Positions 16,822-26,149 of a stretch of 64,000 nucleotides of DNA are shown here, in pieces. Origin of the DNA: an uncultured Bacilli bacterium (GTDB lineage Bacteria > Bacillota_I > Bacilli_A > RF39 > UBA660); NCBI GenBank assembly GCA_910584255.1, contig CAJTXV010000002.1:39128-103127 (forward strand), in the 5' to 3' direction. The notes beneath the pieces are model-generated. The model searched no databases, was not told where the DNA came from, and saw only the letters and a program-made list of their open reading frames with translations. Position 1 is the stretch's first letter; each line of letters starts with the position of its first letter. A program made the translations under genes and the position numbers.

Positions 16822-18408
16822 CTATAAAGCTAAAATAATTAAGAAAATAACAACTAAAATAGCAAGTAGTGTTAAGAATAATTTCCAAATATGCTTTAAC
16901 CATTGTGTATAAGAAACATTTAGATAAGAAAGTGTTCCCATTAGGATAAAACTTGTTGGTGCTACTAATAGAGTTAAACCATAAATAGATTGGAAAATAA
17001 CACTAATTAATGGATATAAACTTGAATCTGTAATCACTGTTTGTACATATGGTAATGTACTTTGAGTAACATAAGTTAAATCAACATTGAATAGTGATGA
17101 TAATAAAGATACAAGTGTCATAGTTACAACATTAATACCTGAAGTAATATCAAGTAAGAATTTAGTAATTGTTAATTGGAATGGATGATAAGTAACAATT
17201 ACTAATACTACGTAAGTTAATAAAATAACTACAGCAGGTTCTAATGCTCTTTTAAATCCATCACAAACTCCATCGATAAAATCATTCCAGTTTACACGAT
17301 ATACAAGTGCTAAAATACAAGTTGCTATCATAATAAGTGCAGACATCTCAACACCTAGACTCCATTCACCAAATGCATGAATTGTTCCTAATAGCTTTCC
17401 AAAGATTTCAAATCCAAAGATCTCATAAGTAGTAACAGCATCTGTAGCTTCTTGAAACCAAGATATTTCGAATAAACCATTCCAGTCAAAGACTGAAATT
17501 GCCATGCAAATTAGTACAAGATCAAAGATGATAGCAAATGGCCAAATATTAGCTTTCTTTCCTGATTTAGTTTTAACAACTAATGTCTCAGAATTTTCTT
17601 TTGCCATTGCTGCACTATTTTTTGCAGGACGCCCTCTCTTACCAGTTGATTTAGTTGTAGACTTTGTAGATTTCTTAGTCGTTTTTCCTTTTCCAGTTTG
17701 CCTTTCTTTCTTTGGTGATTCTTTTACTACAACTTCTTCTTGATTAACTTTAGATTCTACTTTTTCTTTTGGAGTTTCTTTTGCTTCAATTGTAGAATTC
17801 TTTGTCTTTTTACTATAAAGTACAACTTGTGCAATTAATAGTACGATGAAGATTACTAAAATAATTACTTTAGAAACCATTTCATCAAAGGTAGTTAATC
17901 CCAATACTTGATTCATATAACTTGTTGTCATAGCTCCAAGTGTTGTACCTGCAATACCAGCAACAGTTGATCCAACCGTAACAGTCGCAGCAATTAAACG
18001 ATTGTATCCCATTTTAATAACTACATCGATAACAAATGGAAATACAAAGATGATAGGAATTGAAATTCCAGTAACTGAAACAATTACAGAGATTAGAATG
18101 ATGATGGCACTTAAGAAGAAATATTCCATTCCTTTAAAACCATCGGCAATTCTTTCAACCAATTGATGATAAGCAGAAGTTCTGTAAGCAACTCCGTAGA
18201 AAATACCACAAACAAGTATAAATAATACGATACTTCCAAAATATTGTAGTGCAATTCCTGGATAAGCAAATAAATCAAACAATCCTGCTTGGATTCTCTC
18301 TCCTTCAACTAATGTTTCTTGCATTTGCGCACTAGGAAATATCCAAGTACAAATTGCAATAGTAACAATTGTGAAGATAAGAACCTTTAAAATATTATGT
18401 TTCTTCAT
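16822..18408 (-). CDS. YfcC/C4-dicarboxylate-carrier-like permease with a basic cytoplasmic insert
   Basis: A 528-residue polytopic membrane protein. The N-terminus (ICTWIFPSAQ) and paired halves of about five to six helices each resemble the YfcC/DcuC-type carriers proposed to move amino acids or dicarboxylates; the substrate is unknown. Between the halves (about residues 205-285) is a long hydrophilic loop rich in Lys and Thr with TGKRGRPAKNS, which looks like an AT-hook core. Such an insert is not usual for the family. It is a single gene with its own terminator and the ribosome binding site GGGAGGA. Confidence 0.75.
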   Translation of the reverse strand: MKKHNILKVLIFTIVTIAICTWIFPSAQMQETLVEGERIQAGLFDLFAYPGIALQYFGSIVLFILVCGIFYGVAYRTSAYHQLVERIADGFKGMEYFFLSAIIILISVIVSVTGISIPIIFVFPFVIDVVIKMGYNRLIAATVTVGSTVAGIAGTTLGAMTTSYMNQVLGLTTFDEMVSKVIILVIFIVLLIAQVVLYSKKTKNSTIEAKETPKEKVESKVNQEEVVVKESPKKERQTGKGKTTKKSTKSTTKSTGKRGRPAKNSAAMAKENSETLVVKTKSGKKANIWPFAIIFDLVLICMAISVFDWNGLFEISWFQEATDAVTTYEIFGFEIFGKLLGTIHAFGEWSLGVEMSALIMIATCILALVYRVNWNDFIDGVCDGFKRALEPAVVILLTYVVLVIVTYHPFQLTITKFLLDITSGINVVTMTLVSLLSSLFNVDLTYVTQSTLPYVQTVITDSSLYPLISVIFQSIYGLTLLVAPTSFILMGTLSYLNVSYTQWLKHIWKLFLTLLAILVVIFLIILAL

Positions 18409-18549
18409 ATTAATCCTCCCATATTAATTATAACAATATTTACCATAAAATCAATATATTTACGTGAAAGTTTGATGAAATTTCCCATAAAATAGGCAAA
18501 AAATAAAAGAAGAACCACTATAATTTTTCTATTTTTTCTATTTTTTCTA

Positions 18550-18774
18550 TTATTCAATAATATATGAATTGATACTCGTTCCGTTACCCTTAATCTTTAA
18601 AAGACTAGAATCTAGATATGCAGTAGGATAAATCACGGCAAGAAAATACGCACAATAACCAGCAATTCCAGTAATTAAAAGAGAACATGTATTATAAGAT
18701 ACTTGCGTCATAGGTATAATTAGTCTTACAGCTACACCTTTACTGGTAAACTTAAAGCAGACAACGAACATAAA
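18550..18774 (-). CDS. Doubtful small ORF
   Basis: A 74-residue frame from an ATG at 18774 with AGAGGTAA placed rather far upstream; the longer GTG start at 18834 lies inside the lysS terminator and is not credible. It has a possible membrane segment (ITGIAGYCAYFLAVIY). No family. It may be real or chance in an intergenic gap. Confidence 0.25.
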   Translation of the reverse strand, partial: FMFVVCFKFTSKGVAVRLIIPMTQVSYNTCSLLITGIAGYCAYFLAVIYPTAYLDSSLLKIKGNGTSINSYIIE

Positions 18775-18822
18775 TGGGACGTTACCTCTATTAAAAAACT
18801 CTAACTTCCCACTGTATTGCAG

Positions 18823-18849
18823 AAAAAAAGACACTTAGATTTGTGTCTT
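18823..18849 (-). terminator. Terminator of lysS
   Basis: Minus strand AAGACAC-AAATCTAA-GTGTCTT with a T-run, ten bases past the lysS stop codon. Confidence 0.85.
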
Positions 18850-18858
18850 CCATTATAT

Positions 18859-20346
18859 TTATTCTTGATTTCCATCAGTCGTAAGAGGTCTCATTAAAGG
18901 GAACATAACAACGTCTCTTACACTTTCACTACCAGTTAGTAATTGAACAATACGGTCAATTCCCATACCCCAACCAGAAATTGGTGGCATTCCATATTCC
19001 ATTGCTCCAATATAATCATAGTCCATATCCATTGCTTCTTCATCACCTGCTGCTTTTAAACTTGCCTGCTCTAATAGTCTTCTTTCTTGTTCTTGAGGAT
19101 CAACAAGTTCTGAATATCCATTCACAATTTCAGCACCATTAATAACAAGTTGGAACCTGTCACTAATTTCAGGTCGATCATCATTACTTCTAGCAAGAGG
19201 AGAAAGACTGGTTGGATGCTCTGTTAAATATACAGGACCTAACATATGTGGACGTGCTACTTTCTTATATAGAACATCTACCAAATTTCCAAATCCAAGG
19301 TTCTCAAGTGGGGTTTCACTCTCAACCTCAATTTTCTCTTCTAAAATTTTTGAAAGTAATTTTTCCTTTGTATTATCAATATCAATATCAATATTAGCAT
19401 ATTTCATTAATAGTTCTCTAAAAGTTACTCTTCCCCAATCACCACTTAAATCAATTTCCTTATCACCAAAAGTAATCTTCAAAGTACCAAAGATATTCAT
19501 AATAATAGTCTGAAGCATATGTTGAATTAACTTCATATTGTCCTCATAATTAAAATAAGCCTGATATCCTTCTACCATCGTAAAATCTTGCAAATGAGAT
19601 GCATCCATTCCCTCATTTCTAAAACAACGTGCTACTTCATAGACTTTTGGAATCCCTGCAACAACTGCTCTTTTTAGATACGTCTCTGGTGCAATTCTTA
19701 AATACACATCTAAATCAAGAGCATTATGATGTGACTTAAATGGTCTCGCAGTTGCGCCACTTGCCTTATTATTCAAAATCGGTGTTTCAATTTCCATATA
19801 TCCTAAATTATCTAAATAATTTCTTAACTCCCTAATAAACTTTACACGTACCATAAAGCGATTTCTAGTATCTTGATTCATAATTAAATCTACATATCTT
19901 TGACGATAACATGCCTCTAAATCTGTTAAACCGTGAAATTTTTCAGGAAGAGGTTTTAATGCCTTTCCTAAAAACACAAATTGGTCAGCACGTAACGTCT
20001 TTTCCCCTGTATGTGTTGTGAATATCTCTCCTACTGCACCTATAAAGTCACCAACATCAATGTTAGATTTAAAAAATTCATAGTTTTCTTCCCCAACTAA
20101 ATCAATCTTAATAGAAATCTGAAGATCTCTCTCAACATCTCTAACTTTTAGGAAACTCATCTTCCCCATCTTTCTCATAAATACAATACGCCCTGCAACT
20201 GAAACATTCTTAGTCTCATCCTCTAATAAACTTGCTTCTTTTAAAGAATGTGTAACCTCGAAACGTTCTGGATACGGATTACAAAACTCACGTATTTTAT
20301 CTATTTTCTCTCTACGAACTAATTCCTGTTCTGAAAATTCTCTCAT
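18859..20346 (-). CDS. lysS: Lysyl-tRNA synthetase (class II)
   Basis: A 495-residue synthetase that charges tRNA-Lys. It has an N-terminal OB-fold (VAGRIVFMRKMGKMSFLKVRD) and class II motifs: motif 1 around YMEIETPILN, motif 2 FRNEGMDASHLQDFTMVEGYQAY, motif 3 GMGIDRIVQLLTGSESVRDVVMFP. Normal length. It follows the RDD gene by 13 bases, so dusB, the RDD gene and lysS form one operon. Confidence 0.98.
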   Translation of the reverse strand: MREFSEQELVRREKIDKIREFCNPYPERFEVTHSLKEASLLEDETKNVSVAGRIVFMRKMGKMSFLKVRDVERDLQISIKIDLVGEENYEFFKSNIDVGDFIGAVGEIFTTHTGEKTLRADQFVFLGKALKPLPEKFHGLTDLEACYRQRYVDLIMNQDTRNRFMVRVKFIRELRNYLDNLGYMEIETPILNNKASGATARPFKSHHNALDLDVYLRIAPETYLKRAVVAGIPKVYEVARCFRNEGMDASHLQDFTMVEGYQAYFNYEDNMKLIQHMLQTIIMNIFGTLKITFGDKEIDLSGDWGRVTFRELLMKYANIDIDIDNTKEKLLSKILEEKIEVESETPLENLGFGNLVDVLYKKVARPHMLGPVYLTEHPTSLSPLARSNDDRPEISDRFQLVINGAEIVNGYSELVDPQEQERRLLEQASLKAAGDEEAMDMDYDYIGAMEYGMPPISGWGMGIDRIVQLLTGSESVRDVVMFPLMRPLTTDGNQE

Positions 20347-20359
20347 ATTATTTCTCCTT

Positions 20360-21298
20360 TCAATCTGTCATAATTACTTTCGTTTTCGCTACACGATCAT
20401 GTAACCCTCTTCCAGTGCTAGAATACATTACCATAAATATAGAAACAATAATTAATACTGTTTGTATTCCCTGTACCGTAAAACTAGCATAATAATAATA
20501 TGTTCTTCCCATAAATAGAACAAGTGCTATAATTAACATTTTACTAATCACCGATGGAATAATAAAAGATCTAAGAATATATTGATTCATACTAACATCT
20601 CCATCATTCTCAGAAACAAGACGAATCCTTAACAATCGTTTTCCAATCGTTTGTCCTTTATTATAAAATTGGAATACAATAAAGTAAAGTATTAATATTA
20701 CTACTTCTATAATCATAGGTAAAACATTATTATAATCAATATCATATACAATTTCGGATGTTTTATTTACATATTCATCCTGATCTATACTTCCTTCTAA
20801 AAAAGAAGATTGAAGTTTCTGATATTCTGTTAAATAAGTATTATAATTTTTATTTTCTGGTACGATACTAATTGCCAAAGTAGTAAGAACTGTAACAATC
20901 ATAATATCAATTAAATATGCTAAAACTCTTGGAAAAAAGTATGCCTTTTTATCATTTGCTTCTCTTTCTTCCAATATTGTTTTTTCTAAAGATATATCAG
21001 ATACCTCTTCTTGAATTTCTTCTTTTACTTCTAATTCAATCTTTTTTGCTTTTGTTTTTTCTGTTTCTTTCGTTGTCTTTTTACTTTGTTTAACCTTTGT
21101 TTCTGTTTCTTTCTTCTTACTCTTTGATGTCGCCGTCTTTGTAGAAGTACTCTTTTTATTTTGAGTCGGCTTCTGTTTCTTTGTAGTAGGCTTTGCTTCT
21201 TTCTTTGAAGATTTTTTTGCGAGAACTTCTCCCTCTACTACTTTCCCCTTTTTTAAACGATTTATATCCTTTTTTGAATCTTCTTTACTTTTTGCCAA
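20360..21298 (-). CDS. RDD-family membrane protein with histone-like basic tail
   Basis: A 312-residue protein in two parts. Residues 1 to about 105 are Lys/Thr/Ser-rich low complexity (repeats of KK, TK, SK) followed by an acidic stretch. The rest is an RDD domain with about three or four membrane helices (FPRVLAYLIDIMIVTVLTTLAI, then GQTIGKRLLRIRLV). RDD proteins include ion transporters and many of unknown role. The start is a TTG at 21298, chosen because AGGTGG lies five bases before it. It lies between dusB and lysS. Confidence 0.85.
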   Translation of the reverse strand: MAKSKEDSKKDINRLKKGKVVEGEVLAKKSSKKEAKPTTKKQKPTQNKKSTSTKTATSKSKKKETETKVKQSKKTTKETEKTKAKKIELEVKEEIQEEVSDISLEKTILEEREANDKKAYFFPRVLAYLIDIMIVTVLTTLAISIVPENKNYNTYLTEYQKLQSSFLEGSIDQDEYVNKTSEIVYDIDYNNVLPMIIEVVILILYFIVFQFYNKGQTIGKRLLRIRLVSENDGDVSMNQYILRSFIIPSVISKMLIIALVLFMGRTYYYYASFTVQGIQTVLIIVSIFMVMYSSTGRGLHDRVAKTKVIMTD

Positions 21299-21307
21299 TG
21301 GAACCAC

Positions 21308-22285
21308 CTAACTTTCTAACCATTTTTTGTATTCATTCAATGTATTAATTATATCAAAAATATGCGTCTGAAGGAATATTTTATTCTTAATTTCATTTGA
21401 TTTTGGAAGACCTTTTAGATACCAAGCAATGTGACTTCTAATTTCTAAAACTGCTAAATGCTCATCTTTTAGTTGGTAAAGATTATCTAAATGCTTTAAA
21501 CAAAAATCAATTTTTTCTTTTGGAGTGGGCTCTTCTAACTCCTCTCCCGTTTCTAAATAAGTATTAATTTCTTTAATTAACCAAGGGCGTCCTAGTACTC
21601 CACGTCCAATCATAATTGCATCACACCCAGTCTCATCTAGCATCTTCTTAGCTAGTTTTGCACTCGTAATATCTCCATTCCCAATAACAGGGATAGAAAC
21701 AGCTTCTTTTACTTGTTTAATAATAGACCAATCGGCTGCTCCTGAATACCCTTGACTACGGGTTCTTGGATGAACACAAATGGCACTTGCTCCTGCTTCT
21801 TCACAAATTTTAGCAACCTCTACGGCATTGATATGTTCATGATCCCATCCACTACGAATCTTAACTGTAACAGGAATTGGAACAGAATATACAACACTAG
21901 AAACAATTTCTCTTATTTTTTTTGGATTTTTTAAAAGTGCTGCCCCTGCTTGGGATTTCACTGCCACTTTAGGAACAGGACATCCCATATTAATATCAAT
22001 AATATCAGGATGCATGTGTTCATAAACATATTTAGCAGCAACTACAAAGGATTCTTGATCACTTCCAAAAATCTGTTGTGCAATGGGACGTTCCTCTTCT
22101 TCCATATAAAGCATATCAATAGTTTTCTTACTATTATAAAATAGGGCCTTATCACTTACCATTTCTGCATAGATGAGTCCACATCCCATTTCTTTGATAA
22201 CTTTACGAAAACTTGAATTGCCAATCCCAGCCATAGGGGCTAATACAGTTTTATTTTTAATTTCAACATTTCCAATTTTCCACAT
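21308..22285 (-). CDS. dusB: tRNA-dihydrouridine synthase B
   Basis: A 325-residue FMN enzyme that reduces uridine to dihydrouridine in tRNA. Motifs: LAPMAGIGNSSFR at the N-terminus, DINMGCPVPKVAVKSQAGAALL with the catalytic Cys in NMGCP, the KIRSGW segment, VHPRTRSQGYSG, and GNGDI...MIGRGVLGRPWL. The start at 22285 (MWKIGNVEI) is placed 7 bases after GAGG; a second in-frame ATG two codons upstream is possible. It precedes lysS as in B. subtilis. Confidence 0.96.
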   Translation of the reverse strand: MWKIGNVEIKNKTVLAPMAGIGNSSFRKVIKEMGCGLIYAEMVSDKALFYNSKKTIDMLYMEEEERPIAQQIFGSDQESFVVAAKYVYEHMHPDIIDINMGCPVPKVAVKSQAGAALLKNPKKIREIVSSVVYSVPIPVTVKIRSGWDHEHINAVEVAKICEEAGASAICVHPRTRSQGYSGAADWSIIKQVKEAVSIPVIGNGDITSAKLAKKMLDETGCDAIMIGRGVLGRPWLIKEINTYLETGEELEEPTPKEKIDFCLKHLDNLYQLKDEHLAVLEIRSHIAWYLKGLPKSNEIKNKIFLQTHIFDIINTLNEYKKWLES

Positions 22286-22376
22286 ATACATTCCTCAAAT
22301 CACTATAGATAATAACATAAATCATAAAAAAAAGAAACAAGAAATAAAATCAAATAATTTTCTAGTTCCTTAATAT

Positions 22377-23080
22377 TTATTTCTGCACTTTTTGTTTTAC
22401 ATGATTAGAAACTTCCCATGTCTCTCCCCCTAAAAAGGTATGTCCATTTAAAAGTTCATCACGAAATAGACAATAAAATTTCGTTGAAATTGGAAGACGA
22501 GCAATCAAAGAATTTATATCTAGCAAAAATTCTTCATGGGAAATTTTATTTAAAACAATCGGATGCAATAAAGATTCATAATCTTCCCACATAATAACTA
22601 AATTACTTGTATAATCTATTATATTTTTACCTTTTCGAATATAACTATGTAAAGACTTTCCCTTTCCACCAGAATCATCCACATAAGCAGTTTCTAATAT
22701 ATCACCAGAAAAACGAAAAAAGTACATGCTCCTAACATGACAAACACCCTTTCTTATCTCATGACATAATAATTCTAACTTAAAGAAAAGTGATTTAAAA
22801 AATCGATTAGAATTAAATACATCAGAAAATTTAGAAAACTCTAAAAAATTTTCATCAAAATAAATTCTACATTTATCATGATTCTCTCTTATAAATTTAA
22901 ACCCATTTTACTATATTTTAAATGTAAAAGAGGATTACAAGAGGTAAATGCACGAATCGCACCCATTCTTGAATCAAACTCTATATCTTTTGGTATGAAA
23001 AATAGCATAGAAATATTATTAATATGAATACCATATTCATCATAACAGGTATCATTTGGTAGAATTTTTACTTGCTTCAT
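22377..23080 (-). pseudogene. Frameshifted orphan gene
   Basis: Two frames, 22889-23080 (63 residues, MKQVKILPND...) and 22377-22727 extended upstream, join into one protein of about 234 residues if one base is restored near 22890. The upstream frame ends ...KMGLNL-stop; the downstream frame continues FIRENHDKCRIYFDENFLEF without a stop down to 22377. No start with a ribosome binding site serves the downstream part. No family is recognisable; it has no membrane segment. Confidence 0.55.
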
Positions 23081-23200
23081 AATTTTCCCTCAACTCCAAT
23101 ATAAATTCTTAGCACAATTAAATTCTTTATAATATACACATCTTTTTCAATTGATAATAATCCATTTTAAAAGAAATTCTATCAACTTTCAAAAGAATAT

Positions 23201-24313
23201 TTATCTTATAATATTAAAAGGAATCCCTTCATGTTTTAAAAATTTTGAATAAACTCTTGCATGTTCCTGAATTGTTTCTTTAGGAAGTTGCTCTAAAGAA
23301 TGAGATCTTACAAAAGAAGAATCCATATATTTGCATATACCTACAAAATCTAAATATGGTTTTAATTCACTTAATACACGGATGGTTGCCTCTACATCTT
23401 CCATGGTTTCTGTTGGAAATCCTGCAATAACACTAGTAGTTAAATATTTAATAGAATCTTGATTAATAAAATGATAAAACTCTAATAGTTCTTCAATTTG
23501 AAACCCTTTATCCATAAGACCAAGAACTCGGTTACTTCCAGATTCTATAGACCCAGAAATCAAGGATACTTTTTTACTATCTCTAAGTGTGTATTTAAAA
23601 CCTTGTCGAATGGCATCTGAAAAAGCTAGTCCTACTAAACATACTCGTTCAATATTTTTCTTTTCCTCGGCATATTCGATAACAGAAGGTAGTAAATACT
23701 TATTCTCCTTATCTAGACCAAATTGACTAATATTCATTCCAACAACATAAAGATTTTTAATTTTTTCAGCATCAACCATATCAATGTATTTCCTTACATC
23801 TTTGATATCCATGCTAGTAAGTGGAGTCTTTTGAAAAGTTGTTTTACAAAATGAGCATTTATGTGCACATCCACTTGAAATATAAATATCTGCCGACTCA
23901 TCATCCACCTGTAAGACGGCTCCAGATTCAGAAGGATACTCTGGGCATTGATCTTTCAATAAATCTTTCAATAAGTCATTCGTATGATTATTTGGAATTA
24001 CGCAATCTATATGTGTATTTAACCACTGTGTCACATCAGAAAATGAGTCTGAATCTAAAAAACCACGTGCCAAACAACCCGTCAAATAAGTTTTAGCCCC
24101 CTCTTTTTTTCTATTTAAAATAGACTCTATATAATCAATAATCAAATGAATTCTTCCTTCAGTACTAGAGCAAGTAGAAGCAAAAATAATAACATCTGCA
24201 TCCTCTGGTTGCGAAACAAATTCACATCCTTCTACTTCATATAACTTTCTAATAATCTCATCATATTGATAATTCACATCACAACTATACTTTTTCCCCA
24301 TAAATATTTTCAT
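23201..24313 (-). CDS. Radical-SAM methylthiotransferase-like enzyme lacking TRAM domain
   Basis: A 370-residue protein of the MiaB/MtaB/RimO architecture. The N-terminal UPF0004-like domain carries three Cys that could bind the auxiliary 4Fe-4S cluster (YSCDVN near residue 11, ASTCSS near 48, LTGCLAR near 80). The radical-SAM motif CxxxCxxC is seen as SGCAHKCSFCKTT near residue 150. Later SAM motifs (GSIESGSNRVL, VIAGFPTET) are present. It ends right after the radical-SAM domain, about 60-70 residues short of the RNA-binding TRAM domain of tRNA-modifying members. It lies in an accessory island, so a non-tRNA substrate is possible. The target is unknown. Confidence 0.8.
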   Translation of the reverse strand: MKIFMGKKYSCDVNYQYDEIIRKLYEVEGCEFVSQPEDADVIIFASTCSSTEGRIHLIIDYIESILNRKKEGAKTYLTGCLARGFLDSDSFSDVTQWLNTHIDCVIPNNHTNDLLKDLLKDQCPEYPSESGAVLQVDDESADIYISSGCAHKCSFCKTTFQKTPLTSMDIKDVRKYIDMVDAEKIKNLYVVGMNISQFGLDKENKYLLPSVIEYAEEKKNIERVCLVGLAFSDAIRQGFKYTLRDSKKVSLISGSIESGSNRVLGLMDKGFQIEELLEFYHFINQDSIKYLTTSVIAGFPTETMEDVEATIRVLSELKPYLDFVGICKYMDSSFVRSHSLEQLPKETIQEHARVYSKFLKHEGIPFNIIR

Positions 24314-24506
24314 AACTTATTAACCCCCTATAAACTAGAAATACTTGTATCTTTATACCATCAGAAACTTATTACTCAAATTTTTGACAATAACGCATAC
24401 AAAACGGATGCTATCATCATTATCTTTTCCTGATTCCTATAATGAAATATAGCTATTTTTAACTTTTAAAAAAGAAATATTATTTTAGTATTTCTTATAA
24501 ATATAA

Positions 24507-24947
24507 TTAATTCTTCTTTTTCTGAATGTGTACAACTCTGTTTGGATCAATTCCTATATCTTTCAATTGTCTATTTATTTCCTCTTCACTCATAGACACA
24601 TCCGGTTCTGGATGATTATAGCTACCAACCAATATAGAAATAAATTGTAATTCTATATCAGAAAATCCTACATCCTGTTTGACACTCTCCATACTTGAAT
24701 CTATAAGATTTATTAGTTCTTTTACTCTATTTTGCCGAATTGCATAAATCAAATTTTGACTACTTTTGTCCTGCAAATAGGAAAAAAGAGCGATTGACAT
24801 AATACAATCTGGGCATTCTTCTACAAGGTGTTCAAAAATTTCTTGTTCTTCTAACGTAATCAGTAATTTCCCATAATAATACCACCAATGTTTTAAAAGA
24901 GTTTTCTTTTCTTCTCTTGAATATTGAGCCCATTCTTTAATTTCCAT
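24507..24947 (-). CDS. Orphan helical protein, paralog of 25625-26047
   Basis: A 146-residue mostly helical soluble protein. It shares a pattern with the gene two positions upstream: an N-terminal YS-x-EEK-x-x-LL-x-x-W, a central hydrophobic segment and a FISILVGSYN motif matching ITMLVGLCN. The identity is low but the order is kept, so a tandem duplication is inferred. It is the last of three closely spaced genes. Function unknown. Confidence 0.6.
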   Translation of the reverse strand: MEIKEWAQYSREEKKTLLKHWWYYYGKLLITLEEQEIFEHLVEECPDCIMSIALFSYLQDKSSQNLIYAIRQNRVKELINLIDSSMESVKQDVGFSDIELQFISILVGSYNHPEPDVSMSEEEINRQLKDIGIDPNRVVHIQKKKN

Positions 24948-24989
24948 AACGTTTCATCCCCTTTAATTGAAAAATTAAATTTTCAGTAA

Positions 24990-25592
24990 TTAACAACTAC
25001 CTATTTTTTTCTGAACTGCACTCTCTTGCTCTTTTGGAGTTACCCCAGACTCTTCCTCCCCTAAAGCTTGCTTTATCTGAGCTAGTTCTTCTAATACATC
25101 TTGCAACTCACCTTTGAAAAAGTCAGCAACTTTATCAAAATCCTGAACAGGAACTCTAGAAACCTCTGTCATCTTAACACACTCTAAAACTTTTGGATAA
25201 TAAGAAAGAACTTCCATTTCGTCTATAGATTGTAATCTTGATTGATTCAAAGAAACATATTCTTGATATTTCTGAATTCTAGAAATAAGTTCATCAAAAT
25301 CAGTATTTGGCATAATTGGTAGCATACCATTAATTTGATTTTCAAGATTCTCTTTCATTGATGGTTGATGATTTTGAAGTGATTTCGGAGTTAAAATCGT
25401 CAAAAGAATCAATGAATCAATTAAAAAAACTAAACGAGGTAATAGATGACCAACATAATCTTTTGTAGGAAACAGCATCATTTCTTCTGTAAATTTTTCA
25501 AAGACATCATTCCTAATATTCATTAATTTTTCTAAATCAATCTCTACATTGTATTTAATGATTTCCTTTTCGTTACTCTCATAATGTATCAT
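24990..25592 (-). CDS. Orphan helical protein
   Basis: A 200-residue soluble protein, largely alpha-helical, with a hydrophobic segment (LPRLVFLIDSLILLTIL) near residues 51-67 that is too amphipathic to call a membrane helix with confidence. The C-terminus is Glu/Gln-rich and ends GSC. It has AAAGGAAA before ATG. It lies between two paralogous genes in one apparent operon. No family recognised. Confidence 0.55.
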   Translation of the reverse strand: MIHYESNEKEIIKYNVEIDLEKLMNIRNDVFEKFTEEMMLFPTKDYVGHLLPRLVFLIDSLILLTILTPKSLQNHQPSMKENLENQINGMLPIMPNTDFDELISRIQKYQEYVSLNQSRLQSIDEMEVLSYYPKVLECVKMTEVSRVPVQDFDKVADFFKGELQDVLEELAQIKQALGEEESGVTPKEQESAVQKKIGSC

Positions 25593-25624
25593 AATTTTTT
25601 TCCTTTCTCTTTTCTCTCTTTCTT

Positions 25625-26047
25625 TTAAGAAAAATGCTTTGTGATTTCTTTTCTAGCTTCAGACGCTAATTGTAATGCATCTTTTATAATTATCTCTTCA
25701 TCCGTTGTTGCCATAAAAGCATTGCATAATCCAACAAGCATAGTAATTACTTGATTTTCTATAAATTGATAGTCCTCATCCTTTTCTAGCTTTGGTAAAT
25801 CACCTAAAGCTTCTTCTAAAGATTCATCCCTCATAAGCATAAGCACTATTGCACTATTTCTACCAAGCATTGTTAGAGCAATAACATAATCCATAACTAA
25901 ATCAATATCTTTTTCTAATAAATGCTTAAATTGTTCCCGGTCCTCTTTTGTAATCTCATCATAAAGTGAATTCGTATTAGTAAACCAAAAATTTAATAAA
26001 ATACTTTTTTCAGAAAAGGAATATTCATTCCGAGGTTCTACTTCCAT
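25625..26047 (-). CDS. Orphan helical protein, paralog of 24507-24947
   Basis: A 140-residue acidic, mostly helical protein. YSFSEKSILLNFWF at the N-terminus and NQVITMLVGLCN near residue 105 align with the third gene of this set. It starts with ATG at 26047 after GCGGGAAAG. First gene of the three-gene block downstream of ftsH. Function unknown. Confidence 0.6.
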   Translation of the reverse strand: MEVEPRNEYSFSEKSILLNFWFTNTNSLYDEITKEDREQFKHLLEKDIDLVMDYVIALTMLGRNSAIVLMLMRDESLEEALGDLPKLEKDEDYQFIENQVITMLVGLCNAFMATTDEEIIIKDALQLASEARKEITKHFS

Positions 26048-26149
26048 AATCTTTCCCGCTTTTCAAGAAATATCTCATATTTTATCACAAAGATATCAAA
26101 AAATCAATGTTTTTTTACTTTTTTGTCTCACCTTCAAAGAAAAAAGAGA

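Noticed and set aside
18775..18834. Upstream GTG start for the small ORF near 18.6 kb
   Set aside because: The codon lies inside the lysS terminator hairpin and has no ribosome binding site.
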